A stretch of DNA of 52,095 nt from an uncultured Clostridia bacterium (lineage in GTDB: Bacteria > Bacillota > Clostridia > TANB77 > CAG-508). Location: contig CARPYP010000004.1 in assembly GCA_949045875.1 (NCBI GenBank), positions 1 through 52,095 on the forward strand, read 5' to 3'. Made by a program: the position numbers and the translations under genes. How positions within the stretch are numbered: the stretch's first letter is position 1; each line of letters begins with the position of its first letter. This document shows, in pieces, positions 1-9,851 of the stretch. The notes under the pieces are model-generated. The model saw only the letters and a list, made by a program, of their open reading frames with translations. It searched no databases and had not been told where the DNA came from.

Positions 1-158
1 CTGTATCTTTAATTTCATTAGTCTCACTATAATCAGTCAAAAACCTCACAAAATCTCCAACTTCAACCTTTCCACCATTTGCAACCTTATATTCTTCTGT
101 AATTCCTTTTATAAAGTCTTCTATGTTTGTACCGACTTAAATTATTTCTTCCTTGCAT
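1..158 (-). CDS. Tail-fibre-region gene, 5' end only, with a +1 CGG site
   Basis: The start ATG (158-156) overlaps the stop of the preceding tail-fibre gene as TAATG, with an AAGGGAG ribosome site upstream. The zero frame runs only MQGRNNLS before meeting CGG (134-132) and then reaches a stop a few codons later. Skipping the C continues as GTNIEDFIKGITEEY and stays open to the window edge, reading like a normal phage protein (VANGGKVEVGDFVRF). The product is not recognised. Its place after the fibre gene suggests a tail-fibre, assembly or carbohydrate-binding protein. The gene continues outside the window. Confidence 0.6.
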
Positions 159-1048
159 TATGTCCCACTCCCTTCTGCTATTGTTCTTATTAATACTACT
201 GTCATATTTATATTTTCTGTTACTTGCTTTGAAGTTGTTAATATTAGACGTCCATTTTCTGTATGTTGGTCTAAATCTGATATTTTCTTTTTATCTTCTT
301 CTGATAATGCACAATCTGGGAAATCATTTTCTGTTATATTACTATCTTCTATTATGTATTCGTATTTATTTGTTGTAGTGTTGAGTGTCCAGTTTGAGGA
401 TAATAGAGTAAGTGCTTTGCGACGGGGAATATCAGCTTTTTTGTTAATTTCTTGATTTATTTGAGTATCATCATAATTACTTAGATTTGCAAGTTTTGTT
501 TTTTCTTCGTTGGTGTAATCATTTGTTGATAGTCCTTTTCCTTCAATTTTATCGACTTTTGCGTTGTTTAATTCATTCAACTCTTGTTTTGTAGCAAATA
601 CCAAACTATTATCAATAGAGACTGTAACATTTTCAACATTACTTATTATTAAATCTATGCTTACTTTTAGTTCTAATATATCCTGTTCATTTGCACCACT
701 GATGTATTCTGCATTTGCTCTTGCATTTCCATAGTTATACAAAATTTCTTCTTTTGTGTCTGGATCTTCTGCAATTACTCCTAGCTCTCTCCAAACAAAA
801 CCTTTTTCTAAATCTTGATTTGTTAAGTAAAATGTTATTGTAACTATATTATCTTTTGTTATTTGCATACCTATTATTTCTGCACTCAAGATCTCATTTA
901 TCAGACTAGTCATTGTTATCATGCTTTCTGTAGTTATCTGACCATCTCCAAGTGCAATTCTTTTAAATTTTAGTGTTTTTCCTAGTTGTGCTTTTGCCTC
1001 TAAGTTTCTTCCTGAATTTGTAAGCATTAGTCCACCAAATACTGACAT
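158..1048 (-). CDS. Phage tail-collar/tail fibre protein (DUF3751-like)
   Basis: This 296-residue protein is the first fibre gene after the baseplate genes. The N-terminus (MSVFGGLMLTNSGRNLEAKAQLG, shown in part) is typical of tail-collar fibre proteins that attach to the baseplate. The middle carries the fibre motif GKGLSTNDYTNEEKTKLA near residues 170-190, common in clostridial and Bacillus phage fibres. The ATG overlaps the stop of the DUF2313 gene. It has no in-frame CGG. It is expected to link the baseplate to receptor-binding proteins encoded farther left. The family call comes from N-terminal pattern and position. Confidence 0.8.
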   Translation of the reverse strand: MSVFGGLMLTNSGRNLEAKAQLGKTLKFKRIALGDGQITTESMITMTSLINEILSAEIIGMQITKDNIVTITFYLTNQDLEKGFVWRELGVIAEDPDTKEEILYNYGNARANAEYISGANEQDILELKVSIDLIISNVENVTVSIDNSLVFATKQELNELNNAKVDKIEGKGLSTNDYTNEEKTKLANLSNYDDTQINQEINKKADIPRRKALTLLSSNWTLNTTTNKYEYIIEDSNITENDFPDCALSEEDKKKISDLDQHTENGRLILTTSKQVTENINMTVVLIRTIAEGSGT

Positions 1049-1572
1049 TAAAACACCTCCTGTTTCAATTTTATAGTTTTTCCTATGTGTACTATACCTG
1101 CCATATATATTTTTGTTTCTTCTGTTTGGAATAAATTAACGTTTAATACTAGATTTGCTGGTAATTCTTTTTGTAGCATTTCTTTTAGTTCTTTTGCTAT
1201 ATTCTTATAAATTTCTAAAACCTCTATCGTTAGTGTATAATGCTCATAATCTAGAACTATTCTGTAATTATTCTTACCTATTGCTTCATCAAAAATATTA
1301 ACTAGCCAAGAATAACTATATGGTGCTTTGAAGTTCATCCTAAACAGAATGTTTGTCCTTCTTGCCTCAATAGAATTTGAGGTGTTATTTATGTTGTATA
1401 TTTTTTCATACCTATCTAACCCATAGGTTTTAGCTGTTTTTACTATAACCTCTCCTAATACTTCATTTACTTTTAATCTTATGTTTTCCAGTTCAGTATC
1501 TTCAATATTAAAAATTTTGTTAAGTTCTCTGTTTTCTTTTAAAAATGGTGGCATATATTCAATTAACTTCAT
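1048..1572 (-). CDS. Baseplate protein, XkdU-like (DUF2313)
   Basis: The 174-residue protein starts MKLIEYMPPFLKENRELNKI, the usual opening of the DUF2313/YmfQ (XkdU) family, which is the gpI-type baseplate wedge-to-fibre connector in PBSX and Mu-like tails. It sits directly after baseplate J and before the fibre gene with one-base overlaps on both sides, so it is translated as part of the baseplate operon. No frameshift site is present. Confidence 0.85.
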   Translation of the reverse strand: MKLIEYMPPFLKENRELNKIFNIEDTELENIRLKVNEVLGEVIVKTAKTYGLDRYEKIYNINNTSNSIEARRTNILFRMNFKAPYSYSWLVNIFDEAIGKNNYRIVLDYEHYTLTIEVLEIYKNIAKELKEMLQKELPANLVLNVNLFQTEETKIYMAGIVHIGKTIKLKQEVF

Positions 1573-2663
1573 TATGATGCACCTCCATTTAATACTTCCA
1601 ATGTTCCTAAAATTGGTATATATTCTTGTTCTATTTCTATATTACTGTTTTGTCCATTTATAGCTGTATTATAAATATCCAATACCCCTTCAACGTTTAG
1701 TATAAGTGCTTCTATTTGTGATATCCTTACAGTTAAAATATTGTTATCTTCCCATGTTTTTCTTATCTCTAGTAAGTATTTTTGTATTGCTTCTTTTATC
1801 AAGTTTTTTACTGTTTCTAATTCTGCTCCTGAAGATAATACTATATTTGTTGAAATATTAACGTCTTTTTGCTGTACAGTTGTTACAGTAACTTTATGTC
1901 CTATTGGAGCTAGTCCAATTCCTTTATAACTTTCATCTGGACATATAGTGTCTTGTATTTTTTTAACCAATACATCACTTGCTATATCATAGTCTGAATT
2001 TAATATGATAAGTTTTACTGTGCCTCCTCCATTCCAAATAGGAATTACCTTGACTGCTCCTACTCCATCTAATGCCTTTGTCATTTCTTTGTAGTTTTCG
2101 ATATTTCCTCCAAAAGCATTATTATTAGAGTTTGCAAAATATCGTTCTCTTAGCTTTTCGTCTGTTTCTTCGTCTTCTCCTGGTACTAGAAGTTCTGTTA
2201 GTGTTGCTGTTCCTAAATTATTTATGTAATCAACTGGCACTAAACTACCTACTGAATTATTTCCTATTGTTCCTGCTGTTTCGCACTGTAACTGATAAAC
2301 TCCTGTAGATATTTTTTCTATAACTTTCCAATATGTATCTTCGCAAGTAAATCTACTTCCTATATTTACATCTATTAATTCCTCATCTACATTATAAAAA
2401 TCCCCCTGTTTAATAGCTGGTGTAGCTTCTTTTCTTGTTATTCCTATTTGATTGCACAATCTGTCTAAGTATTCTTCTACTGCTGTGTCTGCGAATATTA
2501 AGTCTATGTTATACTTTAATTCCAAATAGATTATGGCTAATTCTTTAGAAGCTGGTGCTAGTGCATCATATATTATTGAACCTTCTCTTTTATCTATTGT
2601 GTCTGGTATTTTACTTAGCATTCTTTGTAATATAGCTTCTTCGCTCATGTCGTCATCAGTCAT
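1572..2663 (-). CDS. Baseplate J/gp47-like protein (XkdT)
   Basis: This 363-residue protein has the baseplate J pattern: an N-terminal helix followed by DKREGSIIYDALAPASKELA (residues 20-40), a central beta domain, and the motif LRERYFANSNNNAFGGNIENY near residues 170-190, ending with NVEGVLDIYN. In contractile tails J forms the wedge body that initiates sheath contraction. It lies between DUF2634 and DUF2313 genes, the XkdS-T-U order of PBSX. Start and stop overlap the neighbours by one base. Confidence 0.93.
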   Translation of the reverse strand: MTDDDMSEEAILQRMLSKIPDTIDKREGSIIYDALAPASKELAIIYLELKYNIDLIFADTAVEEYLDRLCNQIGITRKEATPAIKQGDFYNVDEELIDVNIGSRFTCEDTYWKVIEKISTGVYQLQCETAGTIGNNSVGSLVPVDYINNLGTATLTELLVPGEDEETDEKLRERYFANSNNNAFGGNIENYKEMTKALDGVGAVKVIPIWNGGGTVKLIILNSDYDIASDVLVKKIQDTICPDESYKGIGLAPIGHKVTVTTVQQKDVNISTNIVLSSGAELETVKNLIKEAIQKYLLEIRKTWEDNNILTVRISQIEALILNVEGVLDIYNTAINGQNSNIEIEQEYIPILGTLEVLNGGAS

Positions 2664-3064
2664 TAATAATTCACCACCTTTTCTTCGTTAATATCACCAT
2701 AAATCGTATGTACCTGAAACGTTACAAGCAATTTTCCTTTTAATGAATAATCAAATTCAAATGAATCAACTGAATTTATTCTGTCGTCTTGAATAAGTGC
2801 TTCTGTGATTCTCCTTTGTATTTCAGGGCATACATAAGAGACTGGCTCTCCAAATAAATCCATTGTTTCAATTCCGTAATTCCATGAATAAATCAAGCAT
2901 TGATATCTTTCTGTGTTTAAAATTTTATATATAACTTGCTTCATAGCTTCAAGTTTATCTACATACCCATTTATGATATTTTCTGTAAAAAACAATTTAT
3001 AATTTTTGCTTGGTTGTTCTTCTATTTCAAGTGTCGACAAAATGTCGTTTGTCACTGGTATCAT
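2663..3064 (-). CDS. Baseplate wedge protein, XkdS-like (DUF2634, gp25 type)
   Basis: The 133-residue protein carries the signature NTERYQCLIYSWNYGIETMD (residues 50-70) and EIQRRITEALIQDDRI, typical of the DUF2634/XkdS family, counterpart of T4 gp25 and Mu gpW-type wedge proteins. It follows DUF2577 with a 4-base overlap and precedes baseplate J. Its CGG trinucleotide (TAC GGA) is out of frame, so reading is normal. Confidence 0.88.
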   Translation of the reverse strand: MIPVTNDILSTLEIEEQPSKNYKLFFTENIINGYVDKLEAMKQVIYKILNTERYQCLIYSWNYGIETMDLFGEPVSYVCPEIQRRITEALIQDDRINSVDSFEFDYSLKGKLLVTFQVHTIYGDINEEKVVNY

Positions 3065-3564
3065 GTTGCAACCCTATCTAAAACAATATATTTTTGCCCA
3101 CCTTGCATTCTTAGAAGAACTACTTCATCACCGACAACCAAGCAATTATGTACGGTATATGTTTTTAGTCCATTATATTTATGGGTGTGTGAAATGTTTA
3201 TATCCTGTGTTTGGATATTCATGTTGTTTTTCACAGTGTTTTCAATTTTGGTATTATCATTATTTGGCGATATTGTTGAATTAACAGTTATATTGCCTGA
3301 AACACTATGATTATGATTTGCATTTAAAGATGTTGTTTCGATGTTAAAATCTACGTCCATTGCAACTTTATAATCTGTTACATTTCTTGTTAATATTAAT
3401 TGTGCTTTGCCTAATGTCATTTTTTGTTCTACGTTTATTTTTAATGGAGAAATGCTTATTACTTTTCCAAATAAAACATTTACTGGTTTACTAGCTTCAA
3501 CCGCTTGCATTCCTGCCTTTTTCATACTATTTAATAAATCTTTTGTATCATGCAATAAAATCAT
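3061..3564 (-). CDS. Baseplate protein, XkdR-like (DUF2577)
   Basis: The 167-residue protein starts MILLHDTKDLLNSMKKAGMQ and contains the OB-fold style segment NVLFGKVISISPLKINVEQK (residues 28-50), followed by the C-terminal GDEVVLLRMQGGQKYIVLDR, the classic DUF2577/XkdR arrangement. It probably forms part of the baseplate hub. It overlaps XkdQ upstream and XkdS downstream. The middle part is Asn- and His-rich. Confidence 0.87.
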   Translation of the reverse strand: MILLHDTKDLLNSMKKAGMQAVEASKPVNVLFGKVISISPLKINVEQKMTLGKAQLILTRNVTDYKVAMDVDFNIETTSLNANHNHSVSGNITVNSTISPNNDNTKIENTVKNNMNIQTQDINISHTHKYNGLKTYTVHNCLVVGDEVVLLRMQGGQKYIVLDRVAT

Positions 3565-4508
3565 CTCCTCTAAGTGTTAGGTCCATAAAATGCCCACTTT
3601 CGCTAAAAGTATGTGTACATTTTTCGACTAACATTAATTTAAATAACTCCATATCTCCTAGTTTTAATTTAACTGGCACCATGCAACCAGCCCTAACTCT
3701 GATGTCTCCAATTATATTTTTAACTGATAGATTTTTTGTTTTCTTATTATAAAGTGCTAATAATGCATCAGCTTTTGCTTGACCATTTTCTCCTTCTTGC
3801 AATGTATCAAAATGTTGAAGAACTCCCCATTCATTTATTTTAGAGGAGTCCTGTGCTATATAAATTTCTCTTTTTCCTGTTTTATCATTTTCTTTTGTTA
3901 ATTTTATTTTGTTATATGTTTGTTCATCAATACTAGATTTATAACTGTAATTTTCTGCTGTTTCTTCATCTATTAAACAATCTAAAATCAGGTTTGATAT
4001 ATTTCTTAGTGCTAGTTTTCCAAAGTCATCATATAAGACATACATTTGCTTTTTGTTTTGTATTGTTAAGTCTATTGTATTTTGAATAATGTCAAATAGT
4101 GTTGTGTTTTCTTCTACTCTTGAAGTGATTTTAAATCCTGTGTCTTCTATATTCCCTGCCTGCATATTAAAATCATTAGCAATCATTCTTACAACTTCAC
4201 CAGCTGTTTTATTTTCATATACATATGTATCCTTATTTTTTAAATATCTCAATTGGTCATATGCTGTTATAGAAGGTGTTTTTTCTTTATCTTCACTTCT
4301 TGTAAAATAAAAACCAAAAAATACATTTTCATTATCTTTTTTTAATCTTACTGCATTACCTTCTGTTATATTGATTAAATCATCTGAAACAAGATTGAAT
4401 TTCAGTTCTCCGAGGGTAATTCTTTCTTTCTGTTTTCCATGTTATATCTCCACTAACAGCAGGCTCAAAAACTTTATCTCCGTTTTGGATTAATAGTTCA
4501 TATGCCAT
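3548..4508 (-). CDS. Baseplate hub protein XkdQ-like (gpD/late control type), one +1 CGG site
   Basis: ATG 4508 follows a strong GGAGG site. The zero frame gives MAYELLIQNGDKVFEPAV and ITWKTERKNYP, then CGG (4412-4410), then runs to an early stop after about 43 codons. Skipping the C gives GELKFNLVSDDLIN and an open frame to 3548 with the total length 3n+1 (319 residues). The WxTERK-x-x-PG-x-L-x-F pattern is the recognised N-terminal motif of XkdQ/late-control D proteins, so the glycine after the shift is expected. A conventional caller would see only the part from about 4252. The protein forms the tail-tip hub with XkdP. Confidence 0.85.
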
Positions 4509-4522
4509 TCCTTATACCTCCT

Positions 4523-5198
4523 TTAAACTGGAATTGTTAATACTTGTCCGAGGATATATAAGATTAGGATTTTTTATTTTATCCCTATTTGCATTGTATA
4601 TTTTTGTATATTGTTTTCCATTTCCATAAAATTTCTTTGCTATATTCCATAGACAATCCCCTTTTACTACAGTATACGTTTTGTTTTGATTTACAGGGGC
4701 GGGAGATGAGTTTGTTTCTCTGTTTGGTTCTGTTGATACTGCTTTCTTTCCTGTATCAATTTTTATTGTGCATGTTTTTGTTCCATAGTCCCTATATTGT
4801 TTTAAGTTAAAAGTTACTACAACATCAAAACCTTCCTTTGCTTCTTCTTTTATTTCGTAGTCTTCAAGAGAAACTTTAATATTTGTACTAAATAATTCTT
4901 TTCCATTTGGCATAGTTCTTGATACTATAAATTGAAATGGTTTCTGTTCAGTTTTTAATTTTTCTATAGTATCAAGAAATGTCTTTGCATTTACAAAACC
5001 GTCTTTATATACTGCAAAAGGATATTTAACATTTGGTAACATGGCGTCGAATTTAATATCTGTTAATCCTGCTTTTTTTAATACATTTACTTCGCCATCG
5101 TTTATTAAAGTCAGAGTTTTATTTTGGTTTTTTATCTTTGTTGTTATTTTTGATGGCGCTATAGGTAATAGCATTTTATCTAAATAAAAATAATACAT
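4523..5198 (-). CDS. LysM-domain tail hub protein (XkdP-like), +1 CGG site at C-terminus
   Basis: The N-terminal 150 residues are an XkdP-type tail protein (YYFYLDKMLLPIAPSKI, then VKYPFAVY). A LysM domain follows near residues 172-224 (YTVVKGDCLWNIAKKFYGNG, IYNANRDKIKNPNLIYP). At the end lies in-frame CGG (4550-4548). Skipping C yields PGQVLTIPV and a stop at 4523, the standard end of LysM domains. The zero frame instead reads PRTSINNSSLKEV, unlike the family. The zero-frame stop is at 4512. LysM would bind peptidoglycan or the hub during injection. Confidence 0.88.
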
Positions 5199-7348
5199 TA
5201 TTCATGGTCTCCTTCCGCTGCTTGTTCCATTGCTTCGTTTACACCTTCTGTTAAGCTATTAACAACACCATCAATATCCATTTCTGAATTAATTGTGTTG
5301 TGATTTGTTTGATGTATTGTTATTTCTGCTGTTGTGAATCTATTAACTGTTTCTTGCTCTGCTAAATCTCTTAAATATTTTAGATCTTCTTCTGTTCCTG
5401 ACAAGCTATCAATTATTTTACTTGTATTTCCAGCTGTATCTGTAATGTCCTTTGCAGTAGATATAAGGTCGTCTAAATTTAAGTCATCCATAGTTTCTGA
5501 TATTGAATTTCCAAAATTAGAACCTAAGTTAGAACCAAAATCATACCCTTTGCTGTAAGCGTCTTCTAAGTTAATAGTGCTTAACTTTTCCATTACATCT
5601 TCTAGTCCTGCTTCGTCTTTTATTCCTTGTATGCCTCTTTCAAGCATAGAAATGTAATTGTCAAGTCCAGATGTAATATCAATTTGTACACCTGGTATTG
5701 AATTAATCATATACTCTATACCTTCTAGCATTGTCCTTGTTTTATTTAGTACCCAAACTGTCAACTCTGCAAACAAAACTTTTATAGAAGCTACTGGATC
5801 TTTGAAACAGTTTGCAAAGAAATTTACTAACATAGCAATTGCATTCCATGTAGGAACTATAAATTTATTCCAAATATTAGCTCCTAATGCAAAAATCGAC
5901 CCCATTATTACTCCTGTTGCACTTATAGATTTACCAGTTACTTTGTTTATTGCTGCTATTACTGCATAAATTATAGCTATTACTGCAATTATTGCTATTA
6001 TTATCCATGTCAATGGACATGCTAATAAAGCAGCATTAAACCCATATTGTGCTGTTGTTGCTGCAAAAGTAGCGCCTGTTTGCATTGCAAGTGATGCTGT
6101 ATGGACAGTAGTAGCTAACGTTTTAACTGTTTCAATTCCTGTCGCTATTCCATTTATTGTATTTAACAGCAACTGAGCTCCATAATAGGCTCCTAATGCT
6201 CCTACAATCCCCATTACTATTGGTGCTATAATTGACCAGTTATCTGAGATAAAACTCCCTACTTGCTTTATCAAGTTTAAAGCAGGCGATAAAACTGTAA
6301 TTGCTTTCCCTGCTACTTTTCCTACATTTGTAAGCATTTTTTCAATGCCATTTCCTACATTTTGTATTATGTCTTGTATTGTTCCAAATCCTGCATTTGA
6401 TAAACCATTATTAATGTTTTCTATTAAACTTGTAATACCTCTTGTAGTTGCTGATTTTGCGTTTGCAATTGATGTTGCAAATCCCCCTGTTGCGTTTCTT
6501 GCTTGTTCTTCAAAACTTTGAAAACCATTTACTCCATTTTCGTTAAGTTCTATAAACGTGTTCATAAAGTCATTCATACTTACTTTGCCTGCTCTTAAAT
6601 CTTCTCCTAATGCATTTGTATCTATATATCCCATTGCTTGTGCTACTTGCTTTAACTGTGCTGGCATAGCAGTCATTGCAGTTCTCCATTCCATCATATC
6701 TGGTTTTCCTTTTGCATATGATTGTGATAACTGTTCTAATGCTGATTGTTGAACTTGCGTACTTCCACCACCAGCTAATATTGCATTGTTTAAGGCTAGG
6801 AACATTTTTGTACTTTTTCCAACACTCCCATTTACACTTGTAAAGTTTTGAACTGAACTAACTGCATCGTTTAATGTTGTTGGTAACCCTTTTAGTCCTT
6901 CGCTTAATACTTTTATAGAAGCATTAGATTGGTCTGCACTTATTCCTAAATTTGACATTACTTTTGGGTAATTGTTCATTGTGTCTAATCTACTAATAGC
7001 ACTTTCAAATTGTCCTGATATTAGTCCACCTATTTTTTGAATAACACTAAATCCCATTAATGTGTGTAGTAACGAACTTGCAGAGCTATTTGCATTTGCA
7101 AATTTTTGTGGCATTTTATCATTTTCATTATTGGTATTTTTGATGTTTTCTTCCATTGCTTTTATAGAAGCATTTGCTTCATCAATAGAAATTCTAGCAG
7201 AGTCTATTTTTGAATTGTCAAATGTACTTCCAAGTGATGTTTTAAAGTCTTCAAAAACATTTAATGTTGTATCTAATGCTGATGTTATAGAGTGTAGAGG
7301 ATATGACATTCTGTCAGTTATTTCAAGTGCTGTTCTTATGCCTGACAT
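5198..7348 (-). CDS. Tail tape measure protein
   Basis: The 716-residue protein contains the tape-measure N-terminal domain (SGQFESAISRLDTMNNYPKV near residue 110, SQSYAKGKPDMMEWRTAM near 210) followed by membrane-like hydrophobic stretches around residues 370-470 (IAPIVMGIVGALGAYYG; IIIAIIAVIAIIYAVIAAI). It sits between the tail chaperone and the LysM hub gene, the invariant position for tape measures. At 716 residues it implies a fairly short tail. No in-frame CGG occurs. Confidence 0.93.
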   Translation of the reverse strand: MSGIRTALEITDRMSYPLHSITSALDTTLNVFEDFKTSLGSTFDNSKIDSARISIDEANASIKAMEENIKNTNNENDKMPQKFANANSSASSLLHTLMGFSVIQKIGGLISGQFESAISRLDTMNNYPKVMSNLGISADQSNASIKVLSEGLKGLPTTLNDAVSSVQNFTSVNGSVGKSTKMFLALNNAILAGGGSTQVQQSALEQLSQSYAKGKPDMMEWRTAMTAMPAQLKQVAQAMGYIDTNALGEDLRAGKVSMNDFMNTFIELNENGVNGFQSFEEQARNATGGFATSIANAKSATTRGITSLIENINNGLSNAGFGTIQDIIQNVGNGIEKMLTNVGKVAGKAITVLSPALNLIKQVGSFISDNWSIIAPIVMGIVGALGAYYGAQLLLNTINGIATGIETVKTLATTVHTASLAMQTGATFAATTAQYGFNAALLACPLTWIIIAIIAVIAIIYAVIAAINKVTGKSISATGVIMGSIFALGANIWNKFIVPTWNAIAMLVNFFANCFKDPVASIKVLFAELTVWVLNKTRTMLEGIEYMINSIPGVQIDITSGLDNYISMLERGIQGIKDEAGLEDVMEKLSTINLEDAYSKGYDFGSNLGSNFGNSISETMDDLNLDDLISTAKDITDTAGNTSKIIDSLSGTEEDLKYLRDLAEQETVNRFTTAEITIHQTNHNTINSEMDIDGVVNSLTEGVNEAMEQAAEGDHE

Positions 7349-7364
7349 TTACTCCACTTCCTTT

Positions 7365-7972
7365 CTATTTTTTCTTTCTTTTTAGCTTTTTTATTTCTTT
7401 GTCATCTTTTTCTGCTTTTTCTTGAATCATTGCAATAACTAATGCCTTTTCATTTTCTTCTAAGTCTGTAAAAGTTGATGGTAGCCAATGAAATTTATGA
7501 AGACAGTAATATGCATAAGATGTTTCACTGTCTTCTTTTATTAGTTTTTTGCTTTTTCTACCTTTTCATTTAAAGTTTCATCGAATCCGTTGTACTCTTG
7601 AATAAATTTTGCGAAATTGTTATATTCGCCTGGATTGTCCACCATTTCTTTTATTAATTCTTCTGGTGTCATTACTCCATAAGAGTCTTGTAATTCTTTG
7701 TTGTTTAAGTTTGGCTCAACTACTGACGTTGCTATCATTTTTGCTATATACTTCGATGTATCTAATTCTGGTTTAGTCATATTGGGTTTTCCTTTTACTT
7801 GAACTTGAATTGTACATTCATCTCTTAGTCTGTCATTGTCTCTTGTTGTTAGTGGTTTTATTGTCCATAATAGTGGCTTTCCTTCCTCGTCAATTAAAGA
7901 TTTAGTTGCTGGATATGTAGCATTTTCTTTTTTTATTTTATTTGCTTTTAAAAAGTTGCTTAAATTAGACAT
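7365..7972 (-). CDS. Tail assembly chaperone, -1 frameshift long form (gpGT analogue)
   Basis: At 7550-7544 the minus strand reads A_AAA_AAC followed by a TAA in the zero frame. Slipping back one base opens LIKEDSETSYAYYCLHKFHW and continues to a stop at 7365, just before the tape measure start. This reproduces the known gpG/gpGT arrangement, where the long form binds the tape measure. It is an ordinary -1 programmed frameshift, mechanistically separate from the +1 CGG sites elsewhere in this prophage. Confidence 0.85.
7541..7972 (-). CDS. Tail assembly chaperone, short form (XkdN-like, gpG analogue)
   Basis: The 143-residue protein matches the XkdN family (DNDRLRDECTIQVQVKGKP near residues 44-62, EELIKEMVDNPGEYNNFAKF near 105-124). 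It lies between tube and tape measure genes, where contractile and lambda-like tails encode a pair of chaperones made by frameshifting. The zero-frame stop immediately follows the slippery sequence A_AAA_AAC (7550-7544). Confidence 0.9.
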   Translation of the reverse strand: MSNLSNFLKANKIKKENATYPATKSLIDEEGKPLLWTIKPLTTRDNDRLRDECTIQVQVKGKPNMTKPELDTSKYIAKMIATSVVEPNLNNKELQDSYGVMTPEELIKEMVDNPGEYNNFAKFIQEYNGFDETLNEKVEKAKN

Positions 7973-8050
7973 TTTTTATCTTTCCTTTCTTATTTTTAAT
8001 ATAAATAACCCAAGACCTATAATACAAAATAAGTCTTGAGTTTTACCTTT

Positions 8051-8524
8051 TTATAACATACCATCAAGTAGTTTGAAGCTCTCTGGCATTTTAAAGTCTT
8101 CAAATGTACCATCGCAGTCTTCATCTAAGTATTCGCCATTTGCATCAAATTTTGCAAGTATTCCTCCATCAATATTACAATCAATAAATACTATTGTCTG
8201 CCTTCCTGCTGAACTTGTAGGGTCTTCATTCGTAATTTGAATTTCAAAGTATGTATCCTCTCCAGTATTTTTAAAATCAATCATCATTTGTCTTATAATT
8301 GACTGATTGTAGTGCATTGTTGCTGAGAATGTACCCTTCCAGCCTGTTGATTTATTTCCATTTCCTGTTTTTCCTAGAATTGGTACTTCTGTTTTTGTTT
8401 TTTCAAATTTCCCTTCAAAATCTATCATTTGCATAAAATTGTATCTATTTTGACCTACTGTAATAAAGCATTCTGCTAGTTTAGCAGAAATAGTATCTTT
8501 TGCTTTCATTGTTATATTAGACAT
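8051..8524 (-). CDS. Tail tube protein (XkdM-like)
   Basis: The 157-residue protein has the XkdM-type pattern: an early AECFITVGQNRYNFMQMI, then KTKTEVPILGKTGNGNKSTG (residues 40-62) and WKGTFSATMHYN, ending in EDFKMPESFKLLD. These tubes polymerise inside the sheath. It follows the sheath gene after 15 bases. A short uncoded stretch (7973-8050) separates it from the chaperone gene. Confidence 0.9.
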   Translation of the reverse strand: MSNITMKAKDTISAKLAECFITVGQNRYNFMQMIDFEGKFEKTKTEVPILGKTGNGNKSTGWKGTFSATMHYNQSIIRQMMIDFKNTGEDTYFEIQITNEDPTSSAGRQTIVFIDCNIDGGILAKFDANGEYLDEDCDGTFEDFKMPESFKLLDGML

Positions 8525-8539
8525 TATATTCCCTCCTTC

Positions 8540-9850
8540 CTATGCCACTTCTACAGCCATGTATAATTGTGACATTGCATTTATTGTTTTAACATTATCA
8601 TTTACTATTACTGATGATTTTGTTTCTCCAGCTTCAATTGTTACATCCGAATCTGTAAATCCTTCAATAGCTCTAATTGCTTGAAGTTGCTCATGATGTT
8701 TTACTATATCTGCCCATAAACTTATTCTTCCACTTTCATCGTTTGGCACATTTCCTAAGTATTTTGTGTTGAAGATTATCGCAATATCGTTTGCAATTTG
8801 GTCAATAACTCTTATAGTTTGATTTTTCTTAAAGTCGTCTCCTTTTGTTTCTGATATTGTAACAAGCGAATTTATATCTTCAAGTATTCTAATATCGCTA
8901 CCAACTCTATGAAGTGCTAATTTCCCTGTTTTGATTGCTTCTTCTGATTGTGTTTGCGTGTAATCTGCGATAACTTCAAATTCACCATTGTATACTTTAT
9001 TTAAGCAGGTTTTATTAATAGCACAATTTGCTTCTATTCCTGTCATAAAATATATTATTGATGATTTATCGAAGTTATCATCTATAGTTACATCATTTAT
9101 AACATTGATAACACCTTCGTAGTCAGCTTCAATATTGTGTAAGACAACTTGGAATTTTGCCCCTACTTCGTCTCTCATTCTTTTGCAAAAAGCTACTGCT
9201 AATTGTTTTATTGTGTCTTCTGTTGTTGCAATTCCCATTACATTAAAAGAATATGCCTCAATTTTATCTAAATAGCTTTGATAACTTGTACCATTTACTT
9301 CTGAATTTGTTCCACCTGCTAAGGAAACACCTGCTGTAACTTCTAAGGTTGTTTCCTTTATAAACGTAACATAATCGTTATCTACTAATTCTGAGGCATT
9401 ATCAACTGTTTGTGTATCAAATATTGTTGTATCTAAAATAGTTTTTACATCGTATTTTGTTTCGTTATCAACATTCTTTTGAATTATAATTTTTAAATCA
9501 TTTCCTCTTATTCCTGGATATTTTGCAGTTGCATAATCACATGTAGCTTTTTCTCCACTACCATTTAATCTATAGGCATATAATGTCTGTGCATTTAAGA
9601 ATAAATCTCTTAATCCTTTCATTTTTTCATGACTATATTCATAGCCAAATAATTTTATTGCATTTTTTTGGAAGTCTGAGTTTGTTACTTTTATTACTTC
9701 GTTTTCTGCTCCCCAGTCTAAAATTAAAGGCATTGTTACAATTCCTCTTTCAGATAAACTTGGGTTTGCTCTTGAACGTGATACAAAGTTTATGTATGCA
9801 CCTGGAAGTATTTTGTTTTGCGCTGTAAATGTTCCTCCACCTAAAGCCAT
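8540..9850 (-). CDS. Contractile tail sheath protein (XkdK-like)
   Basis: The 436-residue protein starts MALGGGTFTAQNKILPGAYI and contains SERGIVTMPLILDWG, both standard in PBSX-type sheath proteins. The C-terminus (KSSVIVNDNVKTINAMSQLY) is the conserved sheath end. It polymerises around the tube and drives injection, and it is the clearest evidence that this prophage is a contractile-tailed phage. It has no in-frame CGG. Confidence 0.95.
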   Translation of the reverse strand: MALGGGTFTAQNKILPGAYINFVSRSRANPSLSERGIVTMPLILDWGAENEVIKVTNSDFQKNAIKLFGYEYSHEKMKGLRDLFLNAQTLYAYRLNGSGEKATCDYATAKYPGIRGNDLKIIIQKNVDNETKYDVKTILDTTIFDTQTVDNASELVDNDYVTFIKETTLEVTAGVSLAGGTNSEVNGTSYQSYLDKIEAYSFNVMGIATTEDTIKQLAVAFCKRMRDEVGAKFQVVLHNIEADYEGVINVINDVTIDDNFDKSSIIYFMTGIEANCAINKTCLNKVYNGEFEVIADYTQTQSEEAIKTGKLALHRVGSDIRILEDINSLVTISETKGDDFKKNQTIRVIDQIANDIAIIFNTKYLGNVPNDESGRISLWADIVKHHEQLQAIRAIEGFTDSDVTIEAGETKSSVIVNDNVKTINAMSQLYMAVEVA

Positions 9851-9851
9851 G

